64,000 nucleotides of DNA from Gloeophyllum trabeum ATCC 11539 (Eukaryota; Basidiomycota; Agaricomycetes; Gloeophyllales; Gloeophyllaceae), in the NCBI RefSeq assembly GCF_000344685.1, contig NW_006920423.1, forward strand, positions 776,277 to 840,276, in the 5' to 3' direction. The notes beneath the pieces are model-generated. The model was not told the origin of the DNA and did no database searches. It saw nothing but the letters and a program-made list of their open reading frames with translations. Below are positions 48,196 through 59,646 of this stretch, piece after piece (position 1 is the stretch's first letter; each line of letters begins with the position of its first letter). A program made the translations under genes and the position numbers.

Positions 48196-49063
48196 CTATG
48201 CACTGGGCCCAGCCTCCACAACCTCCTTCTCGCCCGCGACAATCCCCTGCCCTAACTCATCCTGCTTTGGCACGATAACCCCCGAGCTCTCCGACCCTTC
48301 GTCCTCCTCTCTCGTCTTCCCGCCATTCCCGCCCTCTACATTATCCGAGGCTCGGCCCAATAATCCCTTCTGCGCTTCATGGCGCCAGGCGACGAACCCT
48401 GGACGGACACCGTCCGAGCGAACCAATATCGCAAGGCGCACGGTGAGATACATCACGATCACGGCGGAGGCGAGGAAGAGGGCGGTGAAGAATAGGATTG
48501 TCAGGGTAGCTAAGAGGATGGAGGCTATTGCAACGTCAGACGGGCGCGCGATGCGATGCGAGAATTGGACTGACTGTACGTCGTGAGTGCGATCATTGAT
48601 ATCAAACACACACCGACGAAGGCGAGGAACGCAGCAGACGCGATGGTGAAAAGAGAGAAGCCGCTATACGTGTCCCGGAGCAGGTCATCAAAGAAAGAAC
48701 AGATCATGATGGAATGAACGACTTGCATGAACGTCACGACGGGCAGAACGCTCAGTAGCACGAATATCGCGACAAACGTCTGGACATCACCCAAAGCCTT
48801 TACAACTGTCCTCCACGATCCGTATGTTCATATCTCACCGACATTGCAGGACGTTCTCTAGATGACGATATGCATGCCTCCACGACCGGGCGAGCGTATT
48901 GCTCTTCAAATCTGCCATTCGAAATATTAGTAAAAGGAAGGATAGTTATCTTCACAACGTTAACATGAGCATACCGGATAAATGAGCGTCGCACGTTCGA
49001 CGCGTACCCATCGAAATGGTCTCGCAGGTCATCTTGAGCGGCTTTCGGGTCGTACGCAGCCAT
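48196..49063 (-). CDS. Predicted four-helix membrane protein
   Basis: ATG at 49063 gives MAAYDPKAAQDDLRDHFDGY; an intron (GTATGC...GGCAG) joins FEEQYARPVVEA; a second (GTGAGA...GTAAAG) joins ALGDVQTFVAIFVLLSVLPV; a third (GTGTGT...AGTCAG) joins VQFSHRIARPSDVAIA. Four hydrophobic segments are visible: FVAIFVLLSVLPVVTFMQVV, FSLFTIASAAFLAFV, VAIASILLATLTILFFTALF and LASAVIVMYLTVRLAIL (the last two nearly continuous). The C-terminal 75 residues are hydrophilic and acidic (EEDEGSESSG ... EVVEAGPSA), presumably cytosolic. I do not recognise the family; an ER or vesicle membrane location is only a guess. It shares a 333-bp divergent promoter with the RPC34 gene. Confidence 0.7.
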
Positions 49064-49396
49064 GATCACGTCCTTTCCTCGCAGTTTCCAGTATCCAGCC
49101 CAGAGACCAACTAGAATCTCGGCTTTTTGGAGAATAACTTAGCAAACGAACGAACGCAACAGCCTGCAGTTTAGTGGATTTTAGAGCAGCGCAAGAGGGG
49201 GGCGAAGTGAATTCACGTCACTCGATCACACGGCAATTGCCGACGCATACATCATCTCTTACGTAACTGTCAAGATCAAGTTACATATTTCTTCGCAGCT
49301 TTGAATCTTGACTCGATGCCAACCCTTGCCGACGCGCTCGACATATTGTGATTCTTTTTTGACGACTGGACGGGAGGGGCACTAGAATACACAACC
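49064..49396. promoter_or_regulatory. Bidirectional promoter, membrane protein / RPC34
   Basis: 333 bp between the two divergent start codons; no TATA box evident on either side. Contains the symmetric word GAATTC within gaagtgaattcacgtcac (about 49205). Confidence 0.45.
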
Positions 49397-51218
49397 ATGA
49401 GCGGCGGGCGCCCGCCGAATGCGCTCGAGCGCAAGCTGCACCAGGCGGCAGTAGGGAGCGCTAACCATGTACGTCCCTGTCTCTGGTATTATGCGGAGTG
49501 TACAAATCCTTCCTTATAGACCTTAAGCCAGAAAGAAGTCGACGCGCTCGCCCCCGATGCCAGCGCGCGCGTCAGCGCGATCAACTTTCTCCTGGGGACG
49601 GGCATGCTAAGGCTGATGAAGGACGGGAAGGGGAACAATGTCTATCGCGCGGTGTTGAAGAAGGAGTTGGAGGTGTGCGTACCTAATTATGACGAGTGGA
49701 GGTGGCGGGAGCACTGAATGTGCGATGGTTTCAGGAAAAAGGACATGTCGGGCGAGGAGGCTATGGTATTGGGCCATATCCAAGCTGCGGGGAATGAAGG
49801 TACATCTGCCGTGCTCAATCAATGCTTGTCTGCGTGCCGAGGTGTCATATCTCATTAGGGATATGGACGAAGCACATCAAGGCCAAGACGGAGCTGCACC
49901 AAACCGTGCTGGATCGGTGCCTCAAGTCGCTCGTGCAGAAGCACCTCATCAAGGCCGTCAAATCCGTCAAAGTACGGACATAGATTTTCTTTCATTCGCG
50001 CGGATGGGCTCACTGCTCATGCTACAGTACCCCACGCGCAAGATCTACATGCTCGCGCACCTCGAGCCGAGCGTTGAGCTCACCGGCGGGCCGTGGTACA
50101 CCGACAACGAGCTGGACACGGAGTTCATCAAGCTGCTCTGTACCGCGTGCCTGCGCTTCATTCGGGACCGAGTACGTTGCATTTCCTCCCGCACTCCTCA
50201 GTTTCCATTACAATTATTCGGTATGCTAGAGCCTCCCGAAGACAAAATCGTCGTCGTCTTCTGCGCACAGCCAGCCGCTCTACCCGATCTCGAACGCGCC
50301 GAGCTACCCGAACGTGAGTCAGATCCAGGCGTGGCTGAGCAAGAGCAAGATCACAGAGACGCAGCTCACGGTGGAGCACGTCGAGACGCTGCTGAACGTG
50401 CTGGTACTGGACGGAGAGGTGGAGAAGGTGTGCCTCCCTTAAATGTCATTTTCGTCCTCATTGCGTGCCTAAATATTATGGTATGGCAGCTGCCGGCGTT
50501 TGGCGGCGCCCTGTGGGAGTCGAACGCGGACAATCTGAAGGAAGATGGCAGTGGGAGTGAGAGCGAGAGCGAGGACGAGGTCAAGAAGAAGAAGCGGAAA
50601 CGCAAGGGGAAGGACAGGGATGAGGACTCGGGCAGGAAGCGCAAGAAGAAGCGGGCGGATACCGAGTCTGACTCGGATGAAGATTCGGAGGGTGAGTCGA
50701 AGAAGAGGAAAAAGAGAAAGAAGAGAAGAGTCGAGGATACTGATGAGAGCGAGAGCGAGAGCGAAACGGAGAGGGAGCGGAGGAAACGGAAGAAGAAGCG
50801 GAAAGCGGAGAGCGACAGCGATAGCGAGGATGAAAGCGAGGCCGAGAAGACGAAAAAGAAACGCAAGAAGAAGAAGAAACGACGAGATGAGTCCGACACC
50901 GAGTCCGAGTCCGACGGCTCCGACTCAGATTCGGGCTCGAAGAAACGCAAAAGATCCCGCTCAAACACCAAGACGCGAAAACGCTCTTCTTCCCCCGCCG
51001 TCGATCTTCACGCAGTAGACGACGAGCTGACCGGCGGCGCATATGTATACCGCGCGGTCAAACAGGAGCGGCTGTCGCTGGGCCTGGGCCAGGCGCCGTG
51101 TGGGCGGTGCCCGACGTTTGATTTTTGCAAGACCGGGGGACCCGTGAACCCCCAGGAATGCGTGTATTATACTGAATGGCTGGGGAGGGGCACTGTCAGC
51201 GCGGAGGGCAACGTGTAG
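49397..51218 (+). CDS. RPC34: RNA polymerase III subunit RPC34/RPC6 with a large charged insertion
   Basis: Subunit of the RPC82-RPC34-RPC31 heterotrimer that recruits TFIIIB and opens the promoter in RNA polymerase III. Seven exons (49397-49468, 49520-49674, 49735-49799, 49859-49971, 50028-50171, 50230-50427, 50490-51218) give 491 aa; yeast and human proteins are about 316 aa. Tandem winged helices: RVSAINFLLGTGMLRLMKDG, EEAMVLGHIQAAGNEGIWTKHIKAKT, LDRCLKSLVQKHLIKAVKSV, IQAWLSKSKITETQLTVEHV. The C-terminal iron-sulphur cluster motif is intact: APCGRCPTFDFC, then GGPVNPQEC and YYTEWL. Between ALWES and DDELTGGAYVYRAVKQE lies an insertion of about 155 residues of alternating KKRKKRK and SESESD runs (about 263-420). 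The insertion is inside a single open exon, so it is not an annotation artefact. Confidence 0.92.
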
Positions 51219-52017
51219 TGTATTTGTAGGGTTCTCAAAGCGTCGTAGTCAGGGTGTAGTACATGTTTGTCAAAGAGTTGTATGGGTAAACCCTAACCCT
51301 ATGCGCACCTTTGGCCAGAAGGAGTTGGATCATGGCAAAGCAGGGTAACACGGACTTGGAAAGTGTTAAACGACGGGTCAATCAAGCCACTACATCAAGG
51401 TTCGATTTGATTTCCCCAGTCTACGTTATTATCTACAGTTCCAGCCGTTTGCAGATTGATGGGCCCACTTTTAAAAAATCATTTACAGTCGGACCACGTC
51501 GGACAAGCAATTGTAAGTCCCCGAGAGACGGAAACCAGACCATTTGGACTTCCCCACCTTCTTCCGACGTCCCTGGCACCCACTCCGACCCACTCCGACT
51601 ATACGCGATTTTCTGACTTGGTGGTCTATCGATCTGCAAACGGCTGTCACTGCTCGGAACCAATGACAACATAACGAGTGAGCGCTCACTCTCGAAACGG
51701 GTACCTCTCGCTGCGGCCACTGCCACAGGAAGCTGCTGACTACTGCGCCAGCTAGCGTAATCGGTTCGAAGATCCTCCTTGGATTATCTTCTATGCACGA
51801 TACAGCCAATCGTAAGACATGTATCTTAGTACCATTCCTAGTGAATCAAGCATTCGGGCTTTTTACTCCGTTCGAAGCTCGACCTCCAGTATCTGCGCTT
51901 ACCGCTTGGAGCAGCGCTAGGCTATGCTTCCCAAGATGGGGAGTGTGGTATACCGTATATATGGCCTGCGTCTCACCGACCATGGTAATATTACCCTCTT
52001 GACCAACTGGCTGCGCC
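51219..52017. other. Intergenic region with an interstitial telomere-like word
   Basis: About 800 bp. AAACCCTAACCCT at 51288-51300 lies 70 bp after the RPC34 stop. From 51410 to about 51660 the sequence has an imperfect inverted arrangement (ctccgacc/gatttgcagatcg words) that I cannot classify. No gene recognised. Confidence 0.4.
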
Positions 52018-54124
52018 ATGCCGAACGTCTCAGACAGAATCCCCATGACCACTTTTTCCTCGATTTCCAAGATTGACTGCGACGAGGAACTACGACTATC
52101 GATTAGCAAGGATGATGCTGGCACCATCTTTACCACGAGCCGACCTGTGTCCCTCGATTCGCCGTCTGGAGTCCAGTCAAAATACAGACTATATAAGCAA
52201 CGTTTTGTCGGTCTCGCGGCAATTGTGAGTCGTCCGTACCATGTTCACCGCGTGTCATTGATCCATCCACGCCTCATCAGTTCTTTCTGAACGTTGTCGC
52301 CGGAATGGCCTGGCCGTGGTTCGGTCCCATTTCAAATCAAAGTAAGCAGTGTACTTAGGTATTCTTAGTCTTGTGACTGACTTCCTGGCTTTCCCCCCAT
52401 TCAGCTTCTATAGAGTATGGTATCAGCTTGGACAGTGTCAACTGGCTCAGCAACACCTACGCTATTGTCTATGTACCGGCGGCAATCGTTGTCCCCGTCC
52501 TTGTGGCGCGGTATGGTCTTCGGACATCGGTAATCTACCCTGCTGTGTACGGAAAGAGCCCAGCTAAGCTCCCAACTCCAGTGCATCATTGCTACCATTT
52601 CTCTCTTTGTGTCAGCTTGGGTCCGCTATGGCTCTACTCCTCGCTCGTTGTCCCCGGATTCGGCATACGCCCTCCTTACTATCGGTCAGGCGATGGCCGC
52701 TTTTGCAGCGTCTGTCTTTCAAGTGATCGGCCCGAGATATTCAGAGACGTGGTTCGACCTCTCAGGACGGACGACCGCTACAATGGTTGTGGCAATTGGT
52801 AAGGATGCTTATATCGTATGAGTCCGCGGACTGCATTCTCATATCTGTTACAGCAAATCCGATTGGCAGTGCTCTCGGGCAACTCATCTCACCGATTGCA
52901 GGGACGACAAGGCAATCAGTGAGTAGCTCTCTTTATTATGAATCCATGGCCTAACCCGAATTTTTGACATTCAGATATTGATCCTTGGAATCATATGCAC
53001 GGCCGTTACGCCAGCTGCTCTAGGGATTGGTAGCGCCCCACCAACACCACCAAGTAGGCGTTGCCCCCGCTTCGACGTTCGCTCTCGGTTTATCACTGAA
53101 TAATCATCTTTCAGCTTATACAGCGTCACAACAAGCCCTCACTCTTACCTCCCTCTTACGTGCTATAGTGGGCAAAGAGAGGATTGGTGCGCCGGCATAT
53201 ATGACAGTTCGCGAGAGGGTTGATTTTGCGATCCTGATCATAGTGTTTGGCGTTCTGGTCGCGGTGTTCGTGCTTCTTTGACCCCTTCGTGTCCTGAAAC
53301 TCAGGTCCTTCTTCTCTAGGACAAACACCTTTTCCATTCTAAGTGACCAGTACATGGTGCGTCTTATGCTCTGCCCTGAGCCTAAACCATCGACTCACGT
53401 TTCACGGGCAACAGAGCCCAGTTGGTTACTCATCAGACCTATCGGGCCTCATGGGAGCTACGCTCCTCATTGCCGGCATAGTAGCAGCCGTAGTCACCGC
53501 GCCCCTCTTTGACCGGGTGCTCACCCACCATCTCAGCACCACAGTCCGCGTCTCGTTGCCCATCATGGCCGCCGCCTGGCTCTCGTTAATCTGGGCAGGT
53601 CAGTAGTCCTTGAGCACTCTACTGCAGATCGCTGATCGTTCGCCTCCGGAGTTAAACCGCATAACGCTGGAGCGCTGTTCGCCATCATGGCCGTCCTCGG
53701 GGCGACGTCTATCACCATGTTGCCTGTCGCACTTGAGCTTGGATGCGAACTCACCAGGAATGCCGACAGCAGTTCGGCCTTGCTTTGGGCCTCGTAGGTT
53801 CCGACACTTCCTCTAAACGTACGAGAGCTGATCTTTTCCCTGTCCCAGAGGAAATCTGTTCTCTGTCGTCTTCATATTGTGTATGTATGCTTCACGTACT
53901 GGCTCCTTACTCCAACCGCTGACATATGTCTGTACTCAGCTGAAGGTGCGCTCAGAGCGGGCCCGGACGCCAACCCGCCCTACAACATGCGGAGAGCTCT
54001 CATATTCAACGGGGCCTTCGTATGGGGTGCTATCGCATTCGGCATCCCCTTCAAAGGCCAGCAAACGAGGCGAGCCCTAGATGAACAAGGAATCCTCGAG
54101 GGGCGACAAGAAACAGAGGCGTGA
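52018..54124 (+). CDS. MFS transporter, SLC49/FLVCR-like
   Basis: Twelve-helix major facilitator of the group related to human SLC49 haem/choline-type exporters; the substrate in fungi is not settled. About eleven exons, roughly 490 aa. The N-terminal 45 residues are polar, then YRLYKQRFVGLAAIFFLNVV, AGMAWPWFGPISNQ, YGISLDSVNWLSNTYAIVYV and PAAIVVPVLVARYGLRTS match the start of this family. Later helices are FAILIIVFGVLVAV, LMGATLLIAGIVAAVVTAPL, FAIMAVLGATSITMLPVALE, LELGCELT and ALIFNGAFVWGAIAFGIPF. The intron near 53270 starts GTTCGT. The end ALDEQGILEGRQETEA is acidic. The ATG at 52018 begins MPNVSDRIPMTT. Plasma-membrane or vacuolar location cannot be told from sequence. The gene converges with biotin-protein ligase. 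Confidence 0.85.
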
Positions 54125-54377
54125 TACTTGTATTCAGAGACCTCGACGGACTCCAGCATCTAGATACATGGACTTCAGTATGATAGAGCACTCTGCAGCT
54201 GATTATCTGCAACATTATCGTGTTTTATCACTGTACGGAGTCGCGACAATCAGTACAATCCTTAAAGAAGTCAGATAGTGACAACCAAGTACGAACGTCC
54301 CGGGACGCGTGCCAGGCGTTCCTTTTTTCCGTGTGCTGTGGCACATAATAGCTAGATATACTGCCACCTACCTATCC

Positions 54378-56446
54378 CTAATATGTCTTCGTCTTGATCA
54401 GCCCCTGCATCAAATCGAAACTATTCCCGTCTGGCTGCAGGTCAATATACTCGACACCCATTCCTCCGCCCGCCCTACGCTCCGGTATGGTCCTCAACAG
54501 CCCGTGTTCCGGCGTAATCCCACATATCCGCACATTCTGCGGCGGTGAGACGGAAGTAACCGTAACCAACTGGTCCCTGTATACCCGTGGCATAAGCTTA
54601 TATATTACAATGGGAAAGGGAAGAATGGGCATACGAGTGCAGCCACCGTTCGAGGTATAGATCCATGAAGGGCTCAAAGGACCCACCGTGCTCCACAAAC
54701 GTGCGCCACATCGCGTCGAACTTGGCGAGGATAGTCGCAGTGGTTGCCTCCATACTCAGGTTCGCCGCCGACTCTGGTGGCAAGAGCTGCGCGAGCGACA
54801 GCGTCGGCCGCGCATTCATCACGTTGAGCCCGGAGCCTACTAAATTCAGCCTAATGCACACCGCGGAGCAGTGTCCCTTTACGCACCGATCACAACCTCG
54901 ACCTTCCCGCTCCCAAAACTTGTGTTCACGAGTATGCCCCCGATCTTCCTGTTCTCCCCACCCACAACCGCATACACGTCATTCGGCCACTTTATCCTCA
55001 CCGCCGCCCCATACTGCTGACCGAGCACGGCGGGATCCCGACACGCCTCCGTCACTGCCAGGCTGAACAAATACTGCACAAACACGAGCTTCTGCGCGGG
55101 CACCTCCTTGAGTGACGGGCGGATCAAAAGCGAGATGGGAAGGGACCCGAGCGGGGAGAGCCACACGTTGTTCCCGCGCCCGCGCCCCGTGAGCTGGCGG
55201 CTCGCGAGCGAGAGGAGCGGCGCCGGGAGATTGCTTAGTAGGCGCGGGTTCCTACGTAAGCATGGGGGAATCCGTAAGTCGGTCCGCAGGGTTGGGAGAG
55301 GGCACTTCACTTGTCAAGCATCGTCTGCGTGCTGGTGACGACTTCCGCGTAGAGGAGCGCCTCCCCCATGCCCCACTCGCCCTCGGGAGCCGCGTCCGCA
55401 CCCAAGCCCTCCTGCGCCCTTGCGCGCTGGAGCGCGGCGAAGTACTTGCCGACGTCGAACAGCGGAGTGTGCTCGCTTGAGGGGCGCTCGGTGGGGGTGC
55501 ACACGATAACATGTTTGGGCTGCCAGTTAGCTTCATCCGGCTCTCCGGTGTGCTCGAGCGACCGCACGCGTGCTTCACGCAGCTGATCCAGACCTGCAGA
55601 GAAAGGGTGGAAGGCGAACGTGTCATTCGTATCCACGAGGGTCGCCGATCCAGAGCCCATGTCCACGCCGATGGCGCTCAGAACCCGCGGGATGATGTCG
55701 GCCCTCGAGGTCGGGGCGATAAGGAACTGGGGCAAGGGACAGCTGGGAGGCTTGTCCTCTGGTAGGTGCAGGCCTAGCTCGCGTAAGGTATCCCGGAGCA
55801 AAGTCATGCGGACTTGCTCTGCTGCTTTGATTTCTTCTGAGGTCAGTGACGACCCTATATCCGCGGTGACAGGGTATTCGAGACTCGGGGACCAGAACGC
55901 AGCCTTTCCACCGTTTTGTGTATGACATACCACGCCAGCGACTTCGCTGTCTGCGTACCGAGAAAGAATCTTCGTTGACCCCACTTCCTCCACACCGCTG
56001 AATTCACTCCATCCGTCATGGTACACGTTCCCCCCTTGTTGCAAGGGCTTCCACTCGGACGCATCATCTTTGCTGCGAAACATAGGATAGATGGTAACAC
56101 CGGCAGTCTTGTCTTCGAACCGCAAGGCCTGATGCCCCAGATCGCTGCTGCCTTCGAGTCCAGTACGAGAACCCCTCAGAGACGCCCCAGATGACAGACC
56201 TAGATACGCCCCACCGTCCTCCACATAGCTTTTAACCGCATGGACTGCCTTTGCTGACGATAGCACCGCCCGACAGGAAGGAAAGACGAGGAGAGCGCAG
56301 GCCGTGGACCAGGGGTGGTCGGCGAGCGACTGCTTCGTGACGGCCTGGACGGTGTAATTGGGAAGGAGGAGGGAACAAAACGTTGACAGGGTATGACTGA
56401 GAGAAGCGGTGAGCACTTCCGGGCCTGTGTAGACTAGGACGTTCAT
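54378..56446 (-). CDS. BPL1: Biotin-protein ligase (holocarboxylase synthetase)
   Basis: Attaches biotin to carboxylases (acetyl-CoA and pyruvate carboxylase). Four exons (56446-55311, 55251-54887, 54836-54635, about 54579-54378) give about 634 aa. The N-terminal half is the glutamine-amidotransferase-like domain of eukaryotic BPLs (MNVLVYTGPEVLTASLSHTL, YVEDGGAYLGLSSGA, GGNVYHDGWSEFSGV). The catalytic domain follows: TSTQTMLDK, biotinyl-AMP loop TGRGRGNNVWLSP, the motif KWPNDVYA, RKIGGILVN and IGSGLNVMN. The C-terminal small beta domain ends DLQPDGNSFDLMQGLIKTK. The biotin-loop reads GRGRGNNxW rather than GRGRxGRxW; this is a common eukaryotic form. No mitochondrial presequence seen. Confidence 0.92.
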
Positions 56447-56565
56447 CCAGATCCTGCTCGAGATGGTCTGAGTCGAGTTCTGTTTTATTGGTGTAGATCT
56501 TGACGAATACGGCAGGTCTGTAGGACCCGGGTCACCTCAGATTATTCGAGATTCAAATTGAAATA

Positions 56566-56999
56566 CAGTCGACTCTGTCTTAACCCATACCTGTCATAAC
56601 CCATAACCTGTAATAACCCATAGGTTTTTGGCTTCCACCGACATGGTAGATAGTAAAAACCCATAAGTCTGCCGTATCCCATAACCCATAGCTTTTTGAA
56701 GGGTCATAACCCATAAAACAACCTATATTAGGAAGGTACAGGTCTCCTTCTCACGAGAATCTGGACCATCTGGACCCTTAATTTTTGGTTCTCGTGGTAT
56801 TTCAGAAGATAACCCATATCAGACTCAAGATTCCGTATCTAAACGGTGTCATAAACGACGTCCGGCCTATACCGGATAGGCTGTCTGTCACGCGTACTAG
56901 GTAGTCACATAATGTCACACGTTCTGGTAACCCATAGTCTGCAGAAACCCATAACTTTTGGGTTCCACGACCCGTTATGGGTTAAGACAGAGTCGACTG
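56566..56999. mobile_element. 434-bp TA-flanked MITE, pogo/Fot1-like ends
   Basis: The ends are perfect inverted repeats: CAGTCGACTCTGTCTTAACC at 56566 and its complement ending at 56999, each next to TA (56564-56565; 57000-57001). CAGTCGACTC-type termini with TA duplication resemble pogo/Fot1-group elements. The interior has no open frame and is instead filled with about nine copies of the word AACCCATA or its close variants (for example near 56585, 56600, 56615, 56660, 56685, 56715, 56813, 56930, 56948), ending with the inverted copy TATGGGTT at the right end. Confidence 0.8.
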
Positions 57000-57890
57000 T
57001 ATTCGCAAGCCGCGCTGGGCAGGTTTTCAATCTACCCAAAATCAGCAGAGCTGCAGGAAGGCGGTCAGTAGTTGGAATACAAGATTGGTAGCGGACATTA
57101 ACCACCTTGCTAGCGTTTCCTTGCGGGATCACAGCAGTCTCTGGGAAAACCAGTGATAATCTTGGGTGCCTGTAGGAGCGGTGTGGGGCGATATCTACTG
57201 TCCACCTCTTTCAATGCTGGTACGGCGAGTCCCTTCAGACGGGTTTTCTGGGCTTCCTTGCGCGGCGACTTCCATCGTCGGAGGACGAATCATTGATTAT
57301 GATTTCTCCAGGAAATACAACACGGAAGCTTATACTCGCAGGTATGTGCCGGAGATGATGGTGGTTCGAGGTCAAGATGCATTTATTGGAAGTTTGGAGC
57401 ATCCATGCAAGGGCGCGACGCGTCACGGTCGAGGACGTGTTTACGCACGTGACATTGAGCTAAATAAGCTCAAAGAAGCCCAATTTGTCCATAGTGGCGG
57501 GAGGGAGTGCGGGCGATGGATCGGTCGATGCAGCGCCCTGTAATTGGCGAGGATGGCTGCCTGGAGATAGAGGAAGATTTATCAGAAGGCCCGATATTTG
57601 ACCGCAAGTGACTTTTCTAACCTCTGCTCATGTCGCATCTGACCCTGCGTCAAGGAACAAATCCTTCCCTGTGGCCGAGCCTCTCCGGCGGAGTCTCCGC
57701 CACCTCCTCCCCCGACTTGACGTGATTGTTACGCAGCAGATATACCGACATACTACTGTTCTATCCCAGTTTGTTTGTCGTCGAACGTGGTCATATTCCC
57801 GTCAGTGCAATTACTACAATCAATAAATGTCGAAGGAGTATTAATCTTTTTCTGCATCAGCGTCGCCGAAATCGACCCTCGTAAGTGCAT
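57000..57890. other. Gene-free interval
   Basis: About 0.9 kb between the MITE and the 3' end of the F-box/LRR gene. The longest frame (57166-57543, plus, 125 codons) has no family features and begins among repeats; not called. Confidence 0.4.
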
Positions 57891-59646
57891 TCACAGATGA
57901 TAATAGCTACGTTGAGCATGAGTAAGTAGTCGCTGGCGAAATTGTTCAAAGAAGAGGTCACTCTTGCTATACAGGCTAGCCGCTAAGGTCCCAGTCGACA
58001 CTCTTGCCTGCTCCGCGAGACAACGTCTCCGCTCCTGTTGTCGGGCACCTGTCAACACTCGTACGTACCTTTTGACCGCATCCCATTTCACTTGGCCCCC
58101 ATTCTCGTCCATTGCCCAGATAGTTACGAGGTTCGGAAACAGTCTTGACAAAAACATCGCTACCGCCAGTGGGTCGCTAACACGGGATTGCCCAAGCTGC
58201 AAATGACTGATCTCGAGGTTATATATCATCGCTTCCTCAGGGGTTGTAGCCTCGTAACCATCGTCCATAGCGTTGATAAACAGGCCTGCCAGGCTGAGAC
58301 TGCTGAGGCGGGGACAATGCTTCCCGAGTGCGGCGAGCGCCTGGAGTGAGAAGCTCGGCTCAGCCTCCGCATGTGTGTATGCCGAGGTAGCCAGGGTGAG
58401 CTGTCGCAAATGAGGTCAGGCTTGGGCCATCTCCACCAGCGTTGCATCTTGCCCCGTGAAGCCGCCTTGAAACAGAAGCTGCAATCCTTCGAGGTGCCTC
58501 AAGAGACGCAGAGGCTGGAAGAGGTGTAATGGTACCAGAGTGCGTGGTGAGTTGAACGATCCGCGGATAACTATGCCGCGCAAGGATTCTAACAGAGGAA
58601 AGCAACAAAGACGATCGATGAGAAGCATGATATCACCGAACGTAAAGTCCTTGACTCCCACCTGTAGAGAGCAGAGGGGACGCTGCCGCAGATAATCAAG
58701 GAGTTCAGCGCAGGTGACTAGACTGTCTGCCTTGAGGATGAGATGGCGAAGGGCCGGATAGGGATGGCCCGCATTACGACTCGACCAGAGCAGCGCGGTG
58801 TGATCCTTCATCAAGGTCATCTTCAGGGTCTGCACATTTGGTAATACTGCTATTTGCACTATATCGTTGGCAGTTAGAGGCAGGTCCCATTTCAATGTCG
58901 AGAGGCTAGTGAAGGATGGTGTGGATCGGCATAGCAGCGCATACATGTTCACTCTGTTGTGTAATCCACACTCAAAGGCTAAAGACTTCAATGAAGGAGT
59001 TTGTGCTTGGACGAAGTCCAGGAAAGAGGCCAGGTGTCTCGATGGAGAAAAGGGACCAAGGAGACTAATGTGCAGCTTGCAAAGATGAGGCACAAGGAAG
59101 AACGATATGTATGCAAGTGTGTCGGTCCTCAGACACCAGTGCAGTTCTTGAAGGTTCGGAAAGCATGGTGTCCGGTGGTGAACGGAGAGTGCTGCTATGA
59201 CGTCCTGGTGGTCTGCATCCCCAATGAGGATAAACCGGACTTTCACAGTGTAAAAACAAAATCGGTCCCACTCGGAGGGTAAGGGATATCCACGGAAAAT
59301 CTGGCATCTCGCAAGAAGTGGATGCATTGTATTATTACGCAGGGATACGAGTTGCGCTGGTAAGACACACTAGTTCCCCATTGTCCGTGACCTCCCACAA
59401 GTCCTTCGGCATGCATCGTACAAGATTCCCTAGGCTTCCTTGCTGCCACCACAGGGCATTCAAAGCCGGTTCTTGAAATACCTTACACATTCGAGCGAGT
59501 GCATTCAAGGCAGAGGCATATTCGTCGTAGTTGGGAAGAGATACATATAGCTCTGAGTCGTCGTTAAGACTGGCAGCATAGTAGTCGTCAGCAAGAGACT
59601 CGACCACTTTACCTATGATCTCCGTGATATAAAGGCAGTGATGCAT
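57891..59646 (-). CDS. F-box/leucine-rich-repeat protein interrupted by an in-frame UGA
   Basis: The first exon (59646-59371) starts MHHCLYITEIIGKVVESLAD and ends before a GTGTGT donor; exon 2 begins at 59300 (IFRGYPLPSEWDRFCFYTVK), a pattern usual in large agaricomycete F-box families. Leucine-rich segments follow: PNLQELHWCLRTD, LPNVQTLKMTLM, YPALRHLILKAD, RPLCSLQVGVKD. At 58416-58418 an in-frame TGA stands where a cysteine fits (MAQA-stop-PHLRQLTLATS), and the same frame continues for 175 codons with repeats (CPRLSSLSLAGL, LFPNLVTIWAMD) to a stop at 57891. Alternatively a 36-nt GT-AG intron (58436-58401, with a CTGAC branch site) removes the TGA and keeps the frame. Full-length product about 548-560 aa, truncated product 386 aa. 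Confidence 0.7.

Noticed and set aside
50366..50971. 201-codon minus-strand Ser/Phe/Leu-rich frame
   Set aside because: Antisense of the repetitive charged insertion in RPC34; low-complexity coding on one strand keeps the other open.
58416..58418. UGA as selenocysteine in the F-box/LRR gene
   Set aside because: The protein is not of a selenoprotein family, no SECIS-like element was recognised, and a nonsense mutation or short intron explains it more simply.
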